Below are positions 17,097 to 28,465 of a stretch of 64,000 bases of DNA, one piece after another. The translations under genes and the position numbers were made by a program. The stretch is from assembly GCF_003688935.1 (NCBI RefSeq), contig NZ_REGE01000004.1:62001-126000 (forward strand). The letters are read 5' to 3'. The notes beneath the pieces were generated by a model that had not been told where the DNA came from, did not search any database, and saw only the letters and a program-made list of their open reading frames with translations. The first letter of the stretch is position 1. Every line of letters starts with the position of its first letter. Source of the DNA: Corynebacterium macginleyi (GTDB lineage Bacteria > Actinomycetota > Actinomycetes > Mycobacteriales > Mycobacteriaceae).

Positions 17097-18521
17097 CTAG
17101 GCGTTGTTCTTGGGTGTCGAGCCGCCAGAATTTCGCCGACCTCGCCCGCGCCCGCCACGCCTGCGCCGCCGTTTCCGGTTATGTCCTCCGCCCTTCTGCG
17201 GGGATTGGCGGCGCGCCGGGGGCTGGGAAGTGGCGGGGCCTTCGATGCGGGTGAGGGCATCGAGAAACGCGGCATCCGACATCAGCGGAATGCCTTTGCG
17301 CTGGGCGTGCATGGCCTTGCCTACGAGGTCCGTGGTGACGTTGCACACGACAAGCGATGCCTCGCGGGTGAGCTTCTCCGAGTAATTCAGCTCTTCGCGC
17401 ATGAGGGCGGAGATAATCGTATCCGGGTCCTCCAGGATTTCGGGTGCCACGACGATTACCATGCCGCGGCGTAGTTCCTTGCCGGGTTCGTATATGCCGG
17501 GGTTGTGGTGCTGTACGGGGGCCTCGGCGGCATCGACGCGCACGTGCGAGCGTTGGAGACCAAAGCGATCGGCGCGAAGATCATCCGGGGCATAGCTGCG
17601 CACGGGACCGTGCTGTTGGTGCTGGTAGAGCTGGATGAGCAGCTCTGTCTCCTCGCGCGAGGTCTCTTGTTCCGGGCGGCGGGCACGCTCTATCGTTGCC
17701 GTGGGAACGGCGTCCAGGCCATTGTTCTGGGCGACGCCTCGCAGGCGCACATCATTCGAACGCACGCCTTGCGCATACGAGGTAGCCAAGGTATCGACGA
17801 TGCGCACGGGAGTGGGCATGTGGCCTACTTTTTGGTGGCGTCGCTTGCCTTTATTGCGCCCCCGGTGGCGCGCGCGGTTATGACGGGCGGCGGCTATCAT
17901 GGCGCGGCGTGCCTCAGCGACGATAAAGCCCCAGGTATAGGGGATATCGTGGACGATGAGGGTGCGGCCATCGATAAGCTTATCCAGCGATTTGAGAATC
18001 TTGTTAAAGGCCGGTGCCTGCTCGATATCCGCGACGGTCAGCCCGTGCAGGTGGCGCGGTCCGGCGTCGATATCTGGCTTGATCACAGCGTGAAAGCGCT
18101 GGCCATAGTTGCCGGCGTTATCAAAAGCCACCGCATCGATGGTGACGATGCGGCCGGTCGAGGGATGGATGCCGGTGGTCTGCAGTGTGAGGGCCACGTA
18201 GGGATGCTCAGCGGCGGTCTCGGTCTTTTCTGACTGCTTTTGCGGGCAGCTGTCTGCGGCGGATGTGGCAGGCGGAGCAGCCGGGTTGGCGGGATTTTTT
18301 GGCGCCGTGGGCCTACCGGATGGGCGGACGGCACGGCGCGGACGGCGCTGGCCCGGCTTGTGCTGCCGTGTGGCCGACGGTTGCGGGGCGTTTTGTGCCG
18401 CGGATTCGGCTGCGGAGTGAGGAGACGCCGGGGCGTGGGTCCTAGCCGCATGCTGAGACGCCATAGTCGCCGGCGAGGGAGCCTGCGGCGACCGTGGGGA
18501 GGGGCCAGGTGTGTTAATCAT
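17097..18521 (-). CDS. DnaQ-like exonuclease-fold protein with BRCT region, metal site degenerate
   Basis: A 474-residue protein matching the corynebacterial gene usually annotated as a DNA polymerase III epsilon-like protein, in its conserved place between murT and leuA. Residues 1-105 are Pro/Ala-rich and disordered. An RNase T fold follows at about 106-290, then a BRCT-like region (about 340-420, DAAFLDAL), and an Arg/Gly-rich basic tail. The first metal-binding motif, normally DxE before TTG, reads TLQ (Thr112, Gln114), so both acidic ligands are lost. The HGLT motif near 159 remains. Exonuclease activity is therefore doubtful, and a structural or nucleic-acid-binding role is an inference. 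Confidence 0.8.
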   Translation of the reverse strand: MINTPGPSPRSPQAPSPATMASQHAARTHAPASPHSAAESAAQNAPQPSATRQHKPGQRRPRRAVRPSGRPTAPKNPANPAAPPATSAADSCPQKQSEKTETAAEHPYVALTLQTTGIHPSTGRIVTIDAVAFDNAGNYGQRFHAVIKPDIDAGPRHLHGLTVADIEQAPAFNKILKSLDKLIDGRTLIVHDIPYTWGFIVAEARRAMIAAARHNRARHRGRNKGKRRHQKVGHMPTPVRIVDTLATSYAQGVRSNDVRLRGVAQNNGLDAVPTATIERARRPEQETSREETELLIQLYQHQQHGPVRSYAPDDLRADRFGLQRSHVRVDAAEAPVQHHNPGIYEPGKELRRGMVIVVAPEILEDPDTIISALMREELNYSEKLTREASLVVCNVTTDLVGKAMHAQRKGIPLMSDAAFLDALTRIEGPATSQPPARRQSPQKGGGHNRKRRRRRGGRGRGRRNSGGSTPKNNA

Positions 18522-18620
18522 CAGCCTTAGTCTAGTATCCCAGAATTCCTATGGCTGGACAGGGCACGCCGGGCCTTGTCGGTGCCTATTTCGATGCGGC
18601 CCTGCCCATTTCGGCAGAAC

Positions 18621-19403
18621 TTACACCGCGATGATGAAGACGAGGAATAGAGTCACCAGCGCCACGAGCGTTATGGCGGCGACCCACCACCCGGTATGGC
18701 GCGCGGGCTTTGGGGCAGTCGTTACGGCGCGGAAGCTGCTGGTTTCGAAGGTCTCGGTCGCTGCTTGGGTGGTGGGGGTGGCGACGGCCACGGAGTCCTC
18801 GTTAGAGGCTGGCAGCGGGTCACCGGCATACACGCTTAGCACACGATTGTTGCTGCGCGGGGCGTGATAGGCGTGGGCGAGGATAGGCACATCCGTGCAG
18901 GCGGGCAACGAGGGACCCGGCGACAGGGTGGTGAGGAATGTGGGGCCGAAGAAGACATCGACGGCAGTGGCGGAAGGCACCAGGTTGACTAGCACGTGCA
19001 TCCGGGCTTGGGCGGGGATATCGAGATCCGCGGGCAGATCGGTGATATCGATGGGTGGGGCGTAGCCCAGCATCGTATAGGGCCCGCCGGGCGGATTATT
19101 CGCCGGCAGGCAGAGACCAGGACGGGGAAGCAGGAGGGTGACGTGGCCATCGGCATGCGGCTGTGCCGTGGCGGCTGGGGTCAGCCCGGCGCGGAAAAGC
19201 AGGTCGATCTCGGGGTATTCGGCGCGATCCGCGGCGCTGATGGTGCCGATCGTGTCAGGGGCTTCCACGCTTAAACCGCCCTCCTGGCCGGGAGCCAGGG
19301 TGACGGTAAACCCCTCCGTACCCTTCACCGATGCGCCGTGAATGGGTAATGCTTGCACCGCGCCGAGGCCGCGATGTGGAATGAGATAGGTAGAAGAATT
19401 CAT
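18621..19403 (-). CDS. Uncharacterised protein with C-terminal membrane anchor
   Basis: Not assigned to a family. The 260 residues start MNSSTYLIPHRGLG and have no signal peptide. A long, mostly beta-like body is followed by a Thr-rich linker (about 200-230) and one hydrophobic helix at the extreme C-terminus (WWVAAITLVALVTLFLVF). It may be tail-anchored with the body in the cytoplasm. TAGAAG lies 7 nt before the ATG on the minus strand, so the gene is probably leaderless and its own unit. It sits between the DnaQ-like gene and leuA. Confidence 0.7.
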   Translation of the reverse strand: MNSSTYLIPHRGLGAVQALPIHGASVKGTEGFTVTLAPGQEGGLSVEAPDTIGTISAADRAEYPEIDLLFRAGLTPAATAQPHADGHVTLLLPRPGLCLPANNPPGGPYTMLGYAPPIDITDLPADLDIPAQARMHVLVNLVPSATAVDVFFGPTFLTTLSPGPSLPACTDVPILAHAYHAPRSNNRVLSVYAGDPLPASNEDSVAVATPTTQAATETFETSSFRAVTTAPKPARHTGWWVAAITLVALVTLFLVFIIAV

Positions 19404-19437
19404 AGTCGATCTTCTACCATGCCCGCCTACGCCAGTA

Positions 19438-21351
<1,914 letters not shown>

Positions 21352-21405
21352 TCAGGCCGAAATCCCGCCGCGGCAGATAAGGAGTAGGTCATTCCGCAAT
21401 GTCAT
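21352..21405 (-). CDS. Leucine leader peptide LeuL (17 aa)
   Basis: The reading frame encodes MTLRNDLLLICRGGISA. It contains Leu-Leu-Leu written CTA-CTC-CTT, codons that are uncommon in this GC-rich genome. It has its own promoter (21413-21441) with the -10 box 7 nt before the ATG, so it is the first translated codon of the transcript. Ribosome stalling at the Leu codons when charged tRNA-Leu is scarce would alter folding of the following RNA and raise leuA expression. The mechanism is known for amino-acid leader peptides; its use here is inferred. Confidence 0.75.
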   Translation of the reverse strand: MTLRNDLLLICRGGISA

Positions 21406-21412
21406 ACCGGTC

Positions 21413-21441
21413 ACACTACAGAGGATCCTACTGCCTAGCAA
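21413..21441 (-). promoter_or_regulatory. Promoter of the leuA leader
   Basis: On the minus strand a -35 TTGCTA (21436-21441) and a -10 TAGTGT (21413-21418) are 17 nt apart. The -10 ends 7 nt before the leader-peptide ATG at 21405. Confidence 0.65.
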
Positions 21442-21459
21442 CATATTTCATTCAACGGG

Positions 21460-22602
21460 ATGCGCGAGCAGCTGGCGTACGATGCTGATGTGCCTTTAGC
21501 TTTTACCTCTCCCCGTCCCGCAGCAGAGAACATGCTGCGCTGCTGGTTTTATGCTGCGCTCGTGGCGGTTGCGGGAACAACGATTCGGCTTAGCGTGCTC
21601 GCGGCGATGGCCGCGGCCCAGGGTGATTCCCTATGGGGGTTGCTGAATAAATGGGATGCCGAATACTACGTGGACATTGCCCGCGCGGGCTATATCGGCG
21701 CTGATGGTGCCCCGTCGGAAGAAACTACCCTCGCGTTTTTTCCCGGCTTCCCGCTGGTGGTGCGTGCAGTCAGCAACCTGCTGGGAGCAGATGTTGCGGG
21801 TACGGCGATGGCCCTCAATTTCTTTTTCACTATTGCTTTGTCAGCGGGTGTTATGGCGCTGGCTCGGCAGATGGGCATGGGCACGCGCGGTCAGGTGCTC
21901 GGCGCGATGGTGGTTAGCAGTGCGCCCATGAGCATCGTTTTTGCCATGCCCTATACGGAGGCACTCTTTGGCGCGCTTGCGATGTGGGCTGTGGTGATGT
22001 TGCATGACCAGCGCTGGATTATGGCCGGAGTGCTGATTTTTCTTGCCGCCTTCGTCCGTCTGACCGCGGTGAATCTCATCGTGGTCTTCGCAATCATGGT
22101 GTTTTTGCAGGCACGGCGCAGCTGGTGGGCCTGGTTGAGTGTGGTGGTATCGGCGCTGCCCCTGGTTGGCTATATTTGGTGGGCAAATCGCCATTTATCC
22201 GGCGCCGGTGGATATTTTGGGCTGCAGGAAAAACACTGGAATTCCGGTTTCGACGGCGGCCGCGCGACGGTGTCCTGGGTGGCAGAGACGCTGACTAGTG
22301 CCACGAATGGTGGATATTTGCTCAGCGCTGCGGTGATCATCGCCGCCCCCATCTGCCTGCTGCTGGCCTGGGGGCGCCTGCCGCTGCCGGCCTGGCTATT
22401 CGCTGCGGGGTTGATGGCCAATGTGCTGCTTTCCGATGGCATCATGCACTCCCGCCCCCGCCTCTTACTGCCCGCAGCGGTGGTATTGGTGCCGTGGGTG
22501 GTTAAGAAGGGGGCATCGGCAAGCGTGGCTGTGGGTGCCTGGGTGCTGTTCGGGGCCTGGTTTTCGGCCTATATGCTGGCCGTATTCGAGTGGGCAATCT
22601 AG
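21460..22602 (+). CDS. PIG-V-like mannosyltransferase, membrane
   Basis: A polytopic membrane protein of 380 residues in the GT-C glycosyltransferase group, resembling GPI mannosyltransferase 2 (PIG-V). The signature KWDAEYYVDIARAGY is near residue 65, followed by FFPGFPLVVR and about nine to ten hydrophobic helices. In corynebacteria such enzymes use lipid-linked mannose for lipomannan, glycolipid or protein mannosylation; the acceptor cannot be read here. Its 5' gap is shared with the leuA leader. The stop overlaps the convergent DMT gene by 4 nt. Confidence 0.82.
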   Translation: MREQLAYDADVPLAFTSPRPAAENMLRCWFYAALVAVAGTTIRLSVLAAMAAAQGDSLWGLLNKWDAEYYVDIARAGYIGADGAPSEETTLAFFPGFPLVVRAVSNLLGADVAGTAMALNFFFTIALSAGVMALARQMGMGTRGQVLGAMVVSSAPMSIVFAMPYTEALFGALAMWAVVMLHDQRWIMAGVLIFLAAFVRLTAVNLIVVFAIMVFLQARRSWWAWLSVVVSALPLVGYIWWANRHLSGAGGYFGLQEKHWNSGFDGGRATVSWVAETLTSATNGGYLLSAAVIIAAPICLLLAWGRLPLPAWLFAAGLMANVLLSDGIMHSRPRLLLPAAVVLVPWVVKKGASASVAVGAWVLFGAWFSAYMLAVFEWAI

Positions 22603-23441
22603 CTGCGCTGGCTGACTGGACTGCGGGACAAAATGATGGTCGCGGTAATCATGACGCCGAGCGCGGCCAGCATGATAAGCCAGCCGGTGGTGGAATCGAT
22701 GAGGAATTTCTCGCCCAAGACCATATAGCCCAGGTTGAAGGCGACGATGGGCTCGAAGATAGTCATGGCCGGCAGCGACTTCGCCAGCGGACCGGCGTTA
22801 AACGAGTATTGCTGCACCACCGTGCCGGTTAAGGCGAGGCCAATGAGGCCGTAGAACTGCCAGCTGCCCGCCAGGACGCCCAAGCCCTCGTGGGTGAAGA
22901 TATCGACCACGGCCTTAGAAAGCAGGGCGACAAAACCGTAGATGACGCCGCAAGCGGTGCCCAGGGCAAGCGGGCGTTGCTCGCGAATTTTGTGGCCGGC
23001 TACGCCCAACGCAGCTAAGGTGGCCAGGCCCAATAACAGCGCGGGCCACCACTCGCTCCACTCGGGACGGGGATTGCCGGCAACGGGACGGCCGTAGACC
23101 ACCATCACGCCGACCGCGACAGTTAGCGCGATGGACCAGAACGTCTCGTGTACGGGCATGGGGCGCTTGGCGTACCAGGCCGAAAGCGGCAGGGTAAACA
23201 TGAGTGAAAGCACCAAAATGGGCTGGACCACCAGCAAGGTACCAAAGCCCAGGGCGACGACCTGGAGGCCATAAGCGAGGACGGCCGCGCCGGTACCGAC
23301 CCACCATAGGGGGTTGATCATGGCGGAGCGCATGACTGAATCGTCTGCTTCAATCGCGATGCGGTGGCGAACCACGGTGCCCCAAGCAACCGTAAGGGCG
23401 GAGGCGAGCGCGAAGAATACAGCGAGAAGGTTGCTTAACAC
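22599..23441 (-). CDS. EamA/DMT-type membrane transporter
   Basis: A 280-residue protein with about ten hydrophobic helices, of the drug/metabolite transporter superfamily (RhaT/EamA-like). The first helix region LSNLLAVFFALASAL is followed by TVAWGTVVRHRIA. The C-terminal half contains FNAGPLAKSLPAMTIFEP and GYMVLGEKF, resembling the DMT repeat end. The start is uncertain. GTG 23441 places the first helix at the N-terminus; ATG 23477 would add 12 residues. TACTAG about 10 nt before the GTG may be its -10. The substrate is unknown. Confidence 0.8.
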   Translation of the reverse strand: MLSNLLAVFFALASALTVAWGTVVRHRIAIEADDSVMRSAMINPLWWVGTGAAVLAYGLQVVALGFGTLLVVQPILVLSLMFTLPLSAWYAKRPMPVHETFWSIALTVAVGVMVVYGRPVAGNPRPEWSEWWPALLLGLATLAALGVAGHKIREQRPLALGTACGVIYGFVALLSKAVVDIFTHEGLGVLAGSWQFYGLIGLALTGTVVQQYSFNAGPLAKSLPAMTIFEPIVAFNLGYMVLGEKFLIDSTTGWLIMLAALGVMITATIILSRSPVSQRS

Positions 23442-23694
23442 CCGCTCAACGCTAGTAAAAATGGAGCAGATATGCATTTTTGCCCAGCGGCGGTGCGTCC
23501 CGCACTTCACCCGCATCGCCGCTTAGCGCGTACGGGGGTGGTGAGTGTGAATAAAATAAAAGTATTGTTTCGGAATTATGATGAGGTGTAGCGCTGTGCG
23601 GGGTAGCATAGGAACTTGACTAGTGTCCGACAGGTATTTCTGTGGCGCATCTGCGCCCAGGGTGCCTTTTCAAACGAAAGGTGGCAACCACACC

Positions 23695-24960
23695 GTGGCC
23701 CTGATCGTTCAAAAATACGGCGGCTCCTCCCTCGAATCCGCAGATCGCATCCGCGCGGTAGCGGAGCGGATTGTGGCCACTAAAAAGCAGGGTAATGATG
23801 TTGTCGTGGTGTGCTCTGCTATGGGGGACACCACCGATGAACTTCTCGACCTTGCAGCGCAAGTCAATCCTGTTCCCCCACAGCGTGAGATGGATATGCT
23901 CCTGACCGCTGGTGAGCGCATATCCAATGCGCTTGTGGCCATGGCGGTGGAGTCCTTGGGTGCGAAGGCCCAGTCCTTTACCGGTTCCCAGGCTGGTGTG
24001 CTAACGACTGAGCGTCATGGCAATGCGCGCATCGTTGACGTCACTCCCGGCCGTCTGACCGAGGCCCTAGAGGATGGGAAGATCTGCATTGTCGCCGGCT
24101 TCCAGGGCGTGAATAAGGAGTCGCGCGATGTGACCACACTGGGCCGCGGTGGGTCCGATACCACCGCGGTCGCCCTGGCGGCGGCGCTTAAGGCAGATGT
24201 GTGTGAGATCTACTCCGATGTCGATGGTGTCTATACCGCCGATCCGCGCATTGTTCCGGATGCGCAAAAGCTAGAACAGCTCTCTTTTGAAGAGATGTTG
24301 GAAATGGCCGCCGTAGGATCCAAAATTCTGGTCCTGCGCAGCGTGGAATACGCCCGCGCTTTCAATGTTCCGTTGCGAGTTCGCTCGTCTTATTCAAATG
24401 ACTCCGGCACGTTAGTGACTGGATCGATGGAGGATATCCCCGTGGAAGAAGCAGTACTTACTGGTGTAGCAACTGATAAATCCGAGGCAAAGGTAACCGT
24501 GCTGGGCATCCCAGATCGCCCGGGCGAGGCCGCGAAGCTATTCCGCGTCATCGCCGATGCCGAAATCAATATCGATATGGTGCTGCAAAACGTCTCCTCC
24601 TTGGAAGACGGCACCACCGACATCACCTTTACCTGCCCGCGCGCCGATGGCCCCCGCGCGATGGAGCTGTTGAGCAAGCTGCAGTCCGAGGGCGGCTGGT
24701 CCAATGTGTTGTACGATGATCAGGTAGGCAAGGTCTCGCTCGTTGGCGCTGGAATGAAGTCCCACCCCGGGGTTACGGCGGACTTTACCGAGGCCCTGCG
24801 CGATGTTGGGGTGAACATGGAACTTATTTCCACCTCTGAAATCCGCATCTCCATGCTGACACGCGAGGCAGACTTGGAAAAAGCGGCGCGCGCCCTGCAC
24901 GATAAATTCCAGCTCGGCGGCGAGGAAGAAGCCACCGTCTATGCTGGAACCGGACGCTAA
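23695..24960 (+). CDS. lysC: Aspartate kinase (alpha subunit)
   Basis: First step of the aspartate family: aspartate plus ATP gives aspartyl phosphate. The 421 residues equal the C. glutamicum protein. The kinase domain begins [12 protein letters not shown], with [16 protein letters not shown] and the aspartate site. Two ACT domains follow after about 260, and the region [16 protein letters not shown] carries the residues that set lysine/threonine feedback. GTG 23695 is chosen for its ribosome site GAAAGGTGG at 23676-23684. The nested beta subunit starts at 24442. asd follows 55 nt downstream. Possible promoter elements TAGCAT (23604-23609) and TTGACT (23616-23621) lie upstream but are not clearly paired. 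Confidence 0.97.
   Translation: MALIVQKYGGSSLESADRIRAVAERIVATKKQGNDVVVVCSAMGDTTDELLDLAAQVNPVPPQREMDMLLTAGERISNALVAMAVESLGAKAQSFTGSQAGVLTTERHGNARIVDVTPGRLTEALEDGKICIVAGFQGVNKESRDVTTLGRGGSDTTAVALAAALKADVCEIYSDVDGVYTADPRIVPDAQKLEQLSFEEMLEMAAVGSKILVLRSVEYARAFNVPLRVRSSYSNDSGTLVTGSMEDIPVEEAVLTGVATDKSEAKVTVLGIPDRPGEAAKLFRVIADAEINIDMVLQNVSSLEDGTTDITFTCPRADGPRAMELLSKLQSEGGWSNVLYDDQVGKVSLVGAGMKSHPGVTADFTEALRDVGVNMELISTSEIRISMLTREADLEKAARALHDKFQLGGEEEATVYAGTGR
24442..24960 (+). CDS. Aspartate kinase beta subunit (internal start within lysC)
   Basis: In C. glutamicum lysC makes a 172-residue regulatory beta subunit from an in-frame GTG at codon 250. The same GTG is present here at 24442, with GGAGG at 24429-24433 eight nt upstream, and gives exactly 172 residues (both ACT domains). 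Alpha and beta form an A2B2 enzyme that binds lysine and threonine. Presence of the site is seen; its use is inferred from the known system. Confidence 0.75.
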   Translation: MEEAVLTGVATDKSEAKVTVLGIPDRPGEAAKLFRVIADAEINIDMVLQNVSSLEDGTTDITFTCPRADGPRAMELLSKLQSEGGWSNVLYDDQVGKVSLVGAGMKSHPGVTADFTEALRDVGVNMELISTSEIRISMLTREADLEKAARALHDKFQLGGEEEATVYAGTGR

Positions 24961-25003
24961 ACCAAAGCAATACCAAGCAGTTCACAGCAGTTCACAGCAA
25001 TAA

Positions 25004-26047
<1,044 letters not shown>

Positions 26048-26063
26048 AGGCTAGAGCCACAGT

Positions 26064-26101
26064 GCCGGGCAGGGCTGTGAAGCGAGCGTTGCCCGGCGTT
26101 T
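26064..26101 (+). terminator. Intrinsic terminator of lysC-asd
   Basis: Arms GCCGGGCA (26064-26071) and TGCCCGGC (26090-26097) pair perfectly across an 18-nt loop and are followed by GTTTAAAAAG. It lies 16 nt after asd. Confidence 0.65.
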
Positions 26102-26117
26102 AAAAAGATTCGGTTCC

Positions 26118-27476
26118 TTAGCCTTCCTCTTTCCTGCCAAAGTCCAAGTCACTATCGGCGGAGGGTACTTCCGGCTTCGTATGCTGGACGTAGGTAACGG
26201 AAGGCTCGGGAGCCTCGCGGTCATAGTCGAGTTCATCGTCCTCTTCGAGCTCTTCGTGGATATCCTCGGCGAGGTTATCGATAAATTCCTGTGTGTTCAT
26301 ATTGGATGCCGCGGCCAGCATGCGCAGCTCACGCTCGTTCTTCTTGGTAAAGCGCTGGCGTGGGTCCAGTTTGCGGGCGACGAGATCGTGGGCGCGCATG
26401 CGGCGGTCGGATTCATCGGCAAGCATGCCGCGGTTCTTAATGCGGTTATAAACCATCACGACAATCATCAGCAGGCCGAGGTAACCCAGGATGGGGTAGA
26501 CGTTGCTGACCAGGGACTGGAAACCGATAAAGGACAGGGCAAAGCCGATGATGCAAGATGCCGCATAGACGGGGAAGAAGCGCTGCGGGTTATTGCGGGT
26601 CAGGCGCTTGCCCAGGGCGTAGAACATACCGACGGCCGTGTTAAAGACCATGCCGTAGATGACAAAGGTCATCAAGATACCGAGGACCGGGTGGATGCCC
26701 GTAATCAGCTTCAGCACCGGCATATCCTCGCCGTTGACGTCCTTGGCCTCAAATAACAGGGCGAAGACGAGCAGAGCCAACAGGATGAGGTAGAGGAAAC
26801 CACCGATGAGGCCACCTATGCCCACGGCGCGGTTATCCAAGAAGTTACCGCCGATGACGATGGACATGGATACCGCCGTCATGACGTTCAGGCCGGTGTA
26901 GTTCAGTGCGGAGAGCCACCAGTTAGGCAGCGAGGTATTGACGTTATCGATGGCCCAGGTATTCAGGGACGCGAAATCCACATTGGCCGTGAGAATGGTG
27001 TAGCCGGTGGCGAGCACCACGAAGACGATGATGAACGGGGTGATGGTACCGATGACGCGGGTGACGCGGTCCACGTCCATAAGCCCTACCAGCAGGACGA
27101 GGATAAGCATGACGGTCCCGCCGACCCACACGGGGATGCTGGGGAATTGCTGGTTGATATTGGAGCCACCACCGGCGAACATGACGAAGCCGATGGAAAA
27201 CAGCGTAATAAGGGTGGACCAGTCCAAGATCTTGGCTGTAATTGGTGAAGCGATCTTGTTGTAGACGGCGGTGTGTTCCACCGCTTGGAAATAGGAGCCT
27301 AGCTGCAGGATGGATACGCCGGTGACCATCATGAGGGCGGCGGCGAGGGCGATGCCCCACAGGCCCCAGTCACCGAAAGCTACGAAGTACTGCATGGCTT
27401 CTTGGCCCGAGGCAAAGCCTGCGCCCACCACGACGCCAATAAACGCCATGGAGATTCCGATTGCGCGTTTAATCAT
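26118..27476 (-). CDS. YkvI-like polytopic membrane protein
   Basis: A 452-residue inner-membrane protein with about eleven helices, similar to the YkvI family (APC-like fold, substrate unknown). It opens MIKRAIGISMAFIGVVVGAGFASGQ with the Gly-rich GAGFASGQ motif typical of the family. The last 110 residues are hydrophilic and cytoplasmic, with an acidic run (EELEEDDELD). ATG 27476 is chosen by homology; no clear ribosome site precedes it. The gene occupies the place between asd and sigC seen in corynebacteria. Confidence 0.75.
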   Translation of the reverse strand: MIKRAIGISMAFIGVVVGAGFASGQEAMQYFVAFGDWGLWGIALAAALMMVTGVSILQLGSYFQAVEHTAVYNKIASPITAKILDWSTLITLFSIGFVMFAGGGSNINQQFPSIPVWVGGTVMLILVLLVGLMDVDRVTRVIGTITPFIIVFVVLATGYTILTANVDFASLNTWAIDNVNTSLPNWWLSALNYTGLNVMTAVSMSIVIGGNFLDNRAVGIGGLIGGFLYLILLALLVFALLFEAKDVNGEDMPVLKLITGIHPVLGILMTFVIYGMVFNTAVGMFYALGKRLTRNNPQRFFPVYAASCIIGFALSFIGFQSLVSNVYPILGYLGLLMIVVMVYNRIKNRGMLADESDRRMRAHDLVARKLDPRQRFTKKNERELRMLAAASNMNTQEFIDNLAEDIHEELEEDDELDYDREAPEPSVTYVQHTKPEVPSADSDLDFGRKEEG

Positions 27477-27736
27477 GAGGGGAGAAACTCTCTTACTCAC
27501 ACTCGCCGGGCCCGGCTTTGGGAGCGCGCGGGCCCGGATCGACGGTCGATTTATCACGTGTGTGGATCCAATAAAATCACATTTCACCCGTGACTTCACA
27601 GCTGAAATCACGTCACTTTAGTATTTTTCTACCCCGCCGGAGGGACGCATGCGCGCGCTGCGCTGCCCTAATGACCTCTACTCTGATAAGTACTGCGAGA
27701 AAAGGATGCGTGCAGGCACTCGAACATTCGGGGGTA
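27477..27736. other. Intergenic region between ykvI-like gene and sigC with a 9-bp hairpin
   Basis: No gene was recognised. An imperfect inverted repeat lies at 27590-27611 (GTGACTTCA, CAGC, TGAAATCAC; one mismatch), with related TCAC-containing motifs nearby at about 27577-27588. It sits roughly 115 nt upstream of the ykvI-like start and could be an operator. The rest shows nothing. Confidence 0.3.
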
Positions 27737-28279
27737 TTAGCTCGAGCCCTCGATGAGGTCCTTGCGGGCGCGTGCCACGCGGGAACGGATGGTGCCGACG
27801 CGGACCCCGGCAATCTTGGCGGCTTCCTCATAGGTATACCCTAGAACCTGGGTGAGGATGAGGGCTTCGCGGCGGTCGGTCGGCAGGGCATCAATAAGCG
27901 CGCGGGCATCGATCCAATCGCTCCAGGAACCGGAGTTTTCCGCAACACAGCTCATGGCGTCTTCGTATTTTGTGGCGGACTTGCGGGGGCGGGCCATATC
28001 GTGGCGGATATTGTCTACCCACACGCGCCGGGCCAGCGAGAGTAGCCAGGTGCGTGCGGAAGAGCGGGCGGCAAAGCGCGGCAAGGCACCGATGACGCGC
28101 AGGTAGGTCTCTTGGGTGAGATCGTCGGCAATTTCGGGGCCGCCCAAGTGGGCGAGGAGGCGCCAGACATCATCCTGGGTGGCCTTGATGAACTCCGTGA
28201 GCGCTGCGCGGTCGCCGCGCCCAGCTCGGAGTGCGAGCTCGGTGACGCGGACGTCGTCTGCTGCGGAGTGGTGTGTCAC
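27737..28279 (-). CDS. sigC: ECF RNA polymerase sigma factor SigC
   Basis: An extracytoplasmic-function sigma factor of 180 residues. Region 2 is visible as LTQETYLRVIGALPRF with ARTWLLSLARRVWVDNIRHD, and region 4 as TYEEAAKIAGVRVGTIRSRVARAR. In C. glutamicum SigC sits beside katA and controls genes of the alternative respiratory chain; that target set is not visible here. No anti-sigma gene adjoins it. On the minus strand TAGATT lies 7 nt before the GTG, so the gene is probably leaderless. It is divergent from katA. Confidence 0.9.
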   Translation of the reverse strand: MTHHSAADDVRVTELALRAGRGDRAALTEFIKATQDDVWRLLAHLGGPEIADDLTQETYLRVIGALPRFAARSSARTWLLSLARRVWVDNIRHDMARPRKSATKYEDAMSCVAENSGSWSDWIDARALIDALPTDRREALILTQVLGYTYEEAAKIAGVRVGTIRSRVARARKDLIEGSS

Positions 28280-28415
28280 CTGAATGAATCTACCAGTAGC
28301 TCTTGCATGTCTACCTCAGCGCCGAGGGGCCGGTGGGGGCATCGGCAAGCAGCACATGTGTGCACAAGTTAGCGCGGTCCCGTTAAACGTAGTAAGCTAT
28401 GTGTTGTCCGTGATT

Positions 28416-28436
28416 GATAATTGTCCCCAAATTATC
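28416..28436. promoter_or_regulatory. 21-bp palindrome upstream of katA, candidate operator
   Basis: GATAATT (28416-28422) and AATTATC (28430-28436) are a perfect 7-bp inverted repeat with a 7-nt spacer, 30 nt before the katA start. OxyR represses katA in C. glutamicum, and the size fits a LysR-type site, but the regulator is not proven. Confidence 0.45.
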
Positions 28437-28465
28437 GACTGATTGCCAGGAGGCAAAGACATACC

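Noticed and set aside
24976-24995. Two tandem copies of a 10-nt unit (AGCAGTTCAC) between lysC and asd
   Set aside because: Too short to claim function; no known site matches and no hairpin forms.
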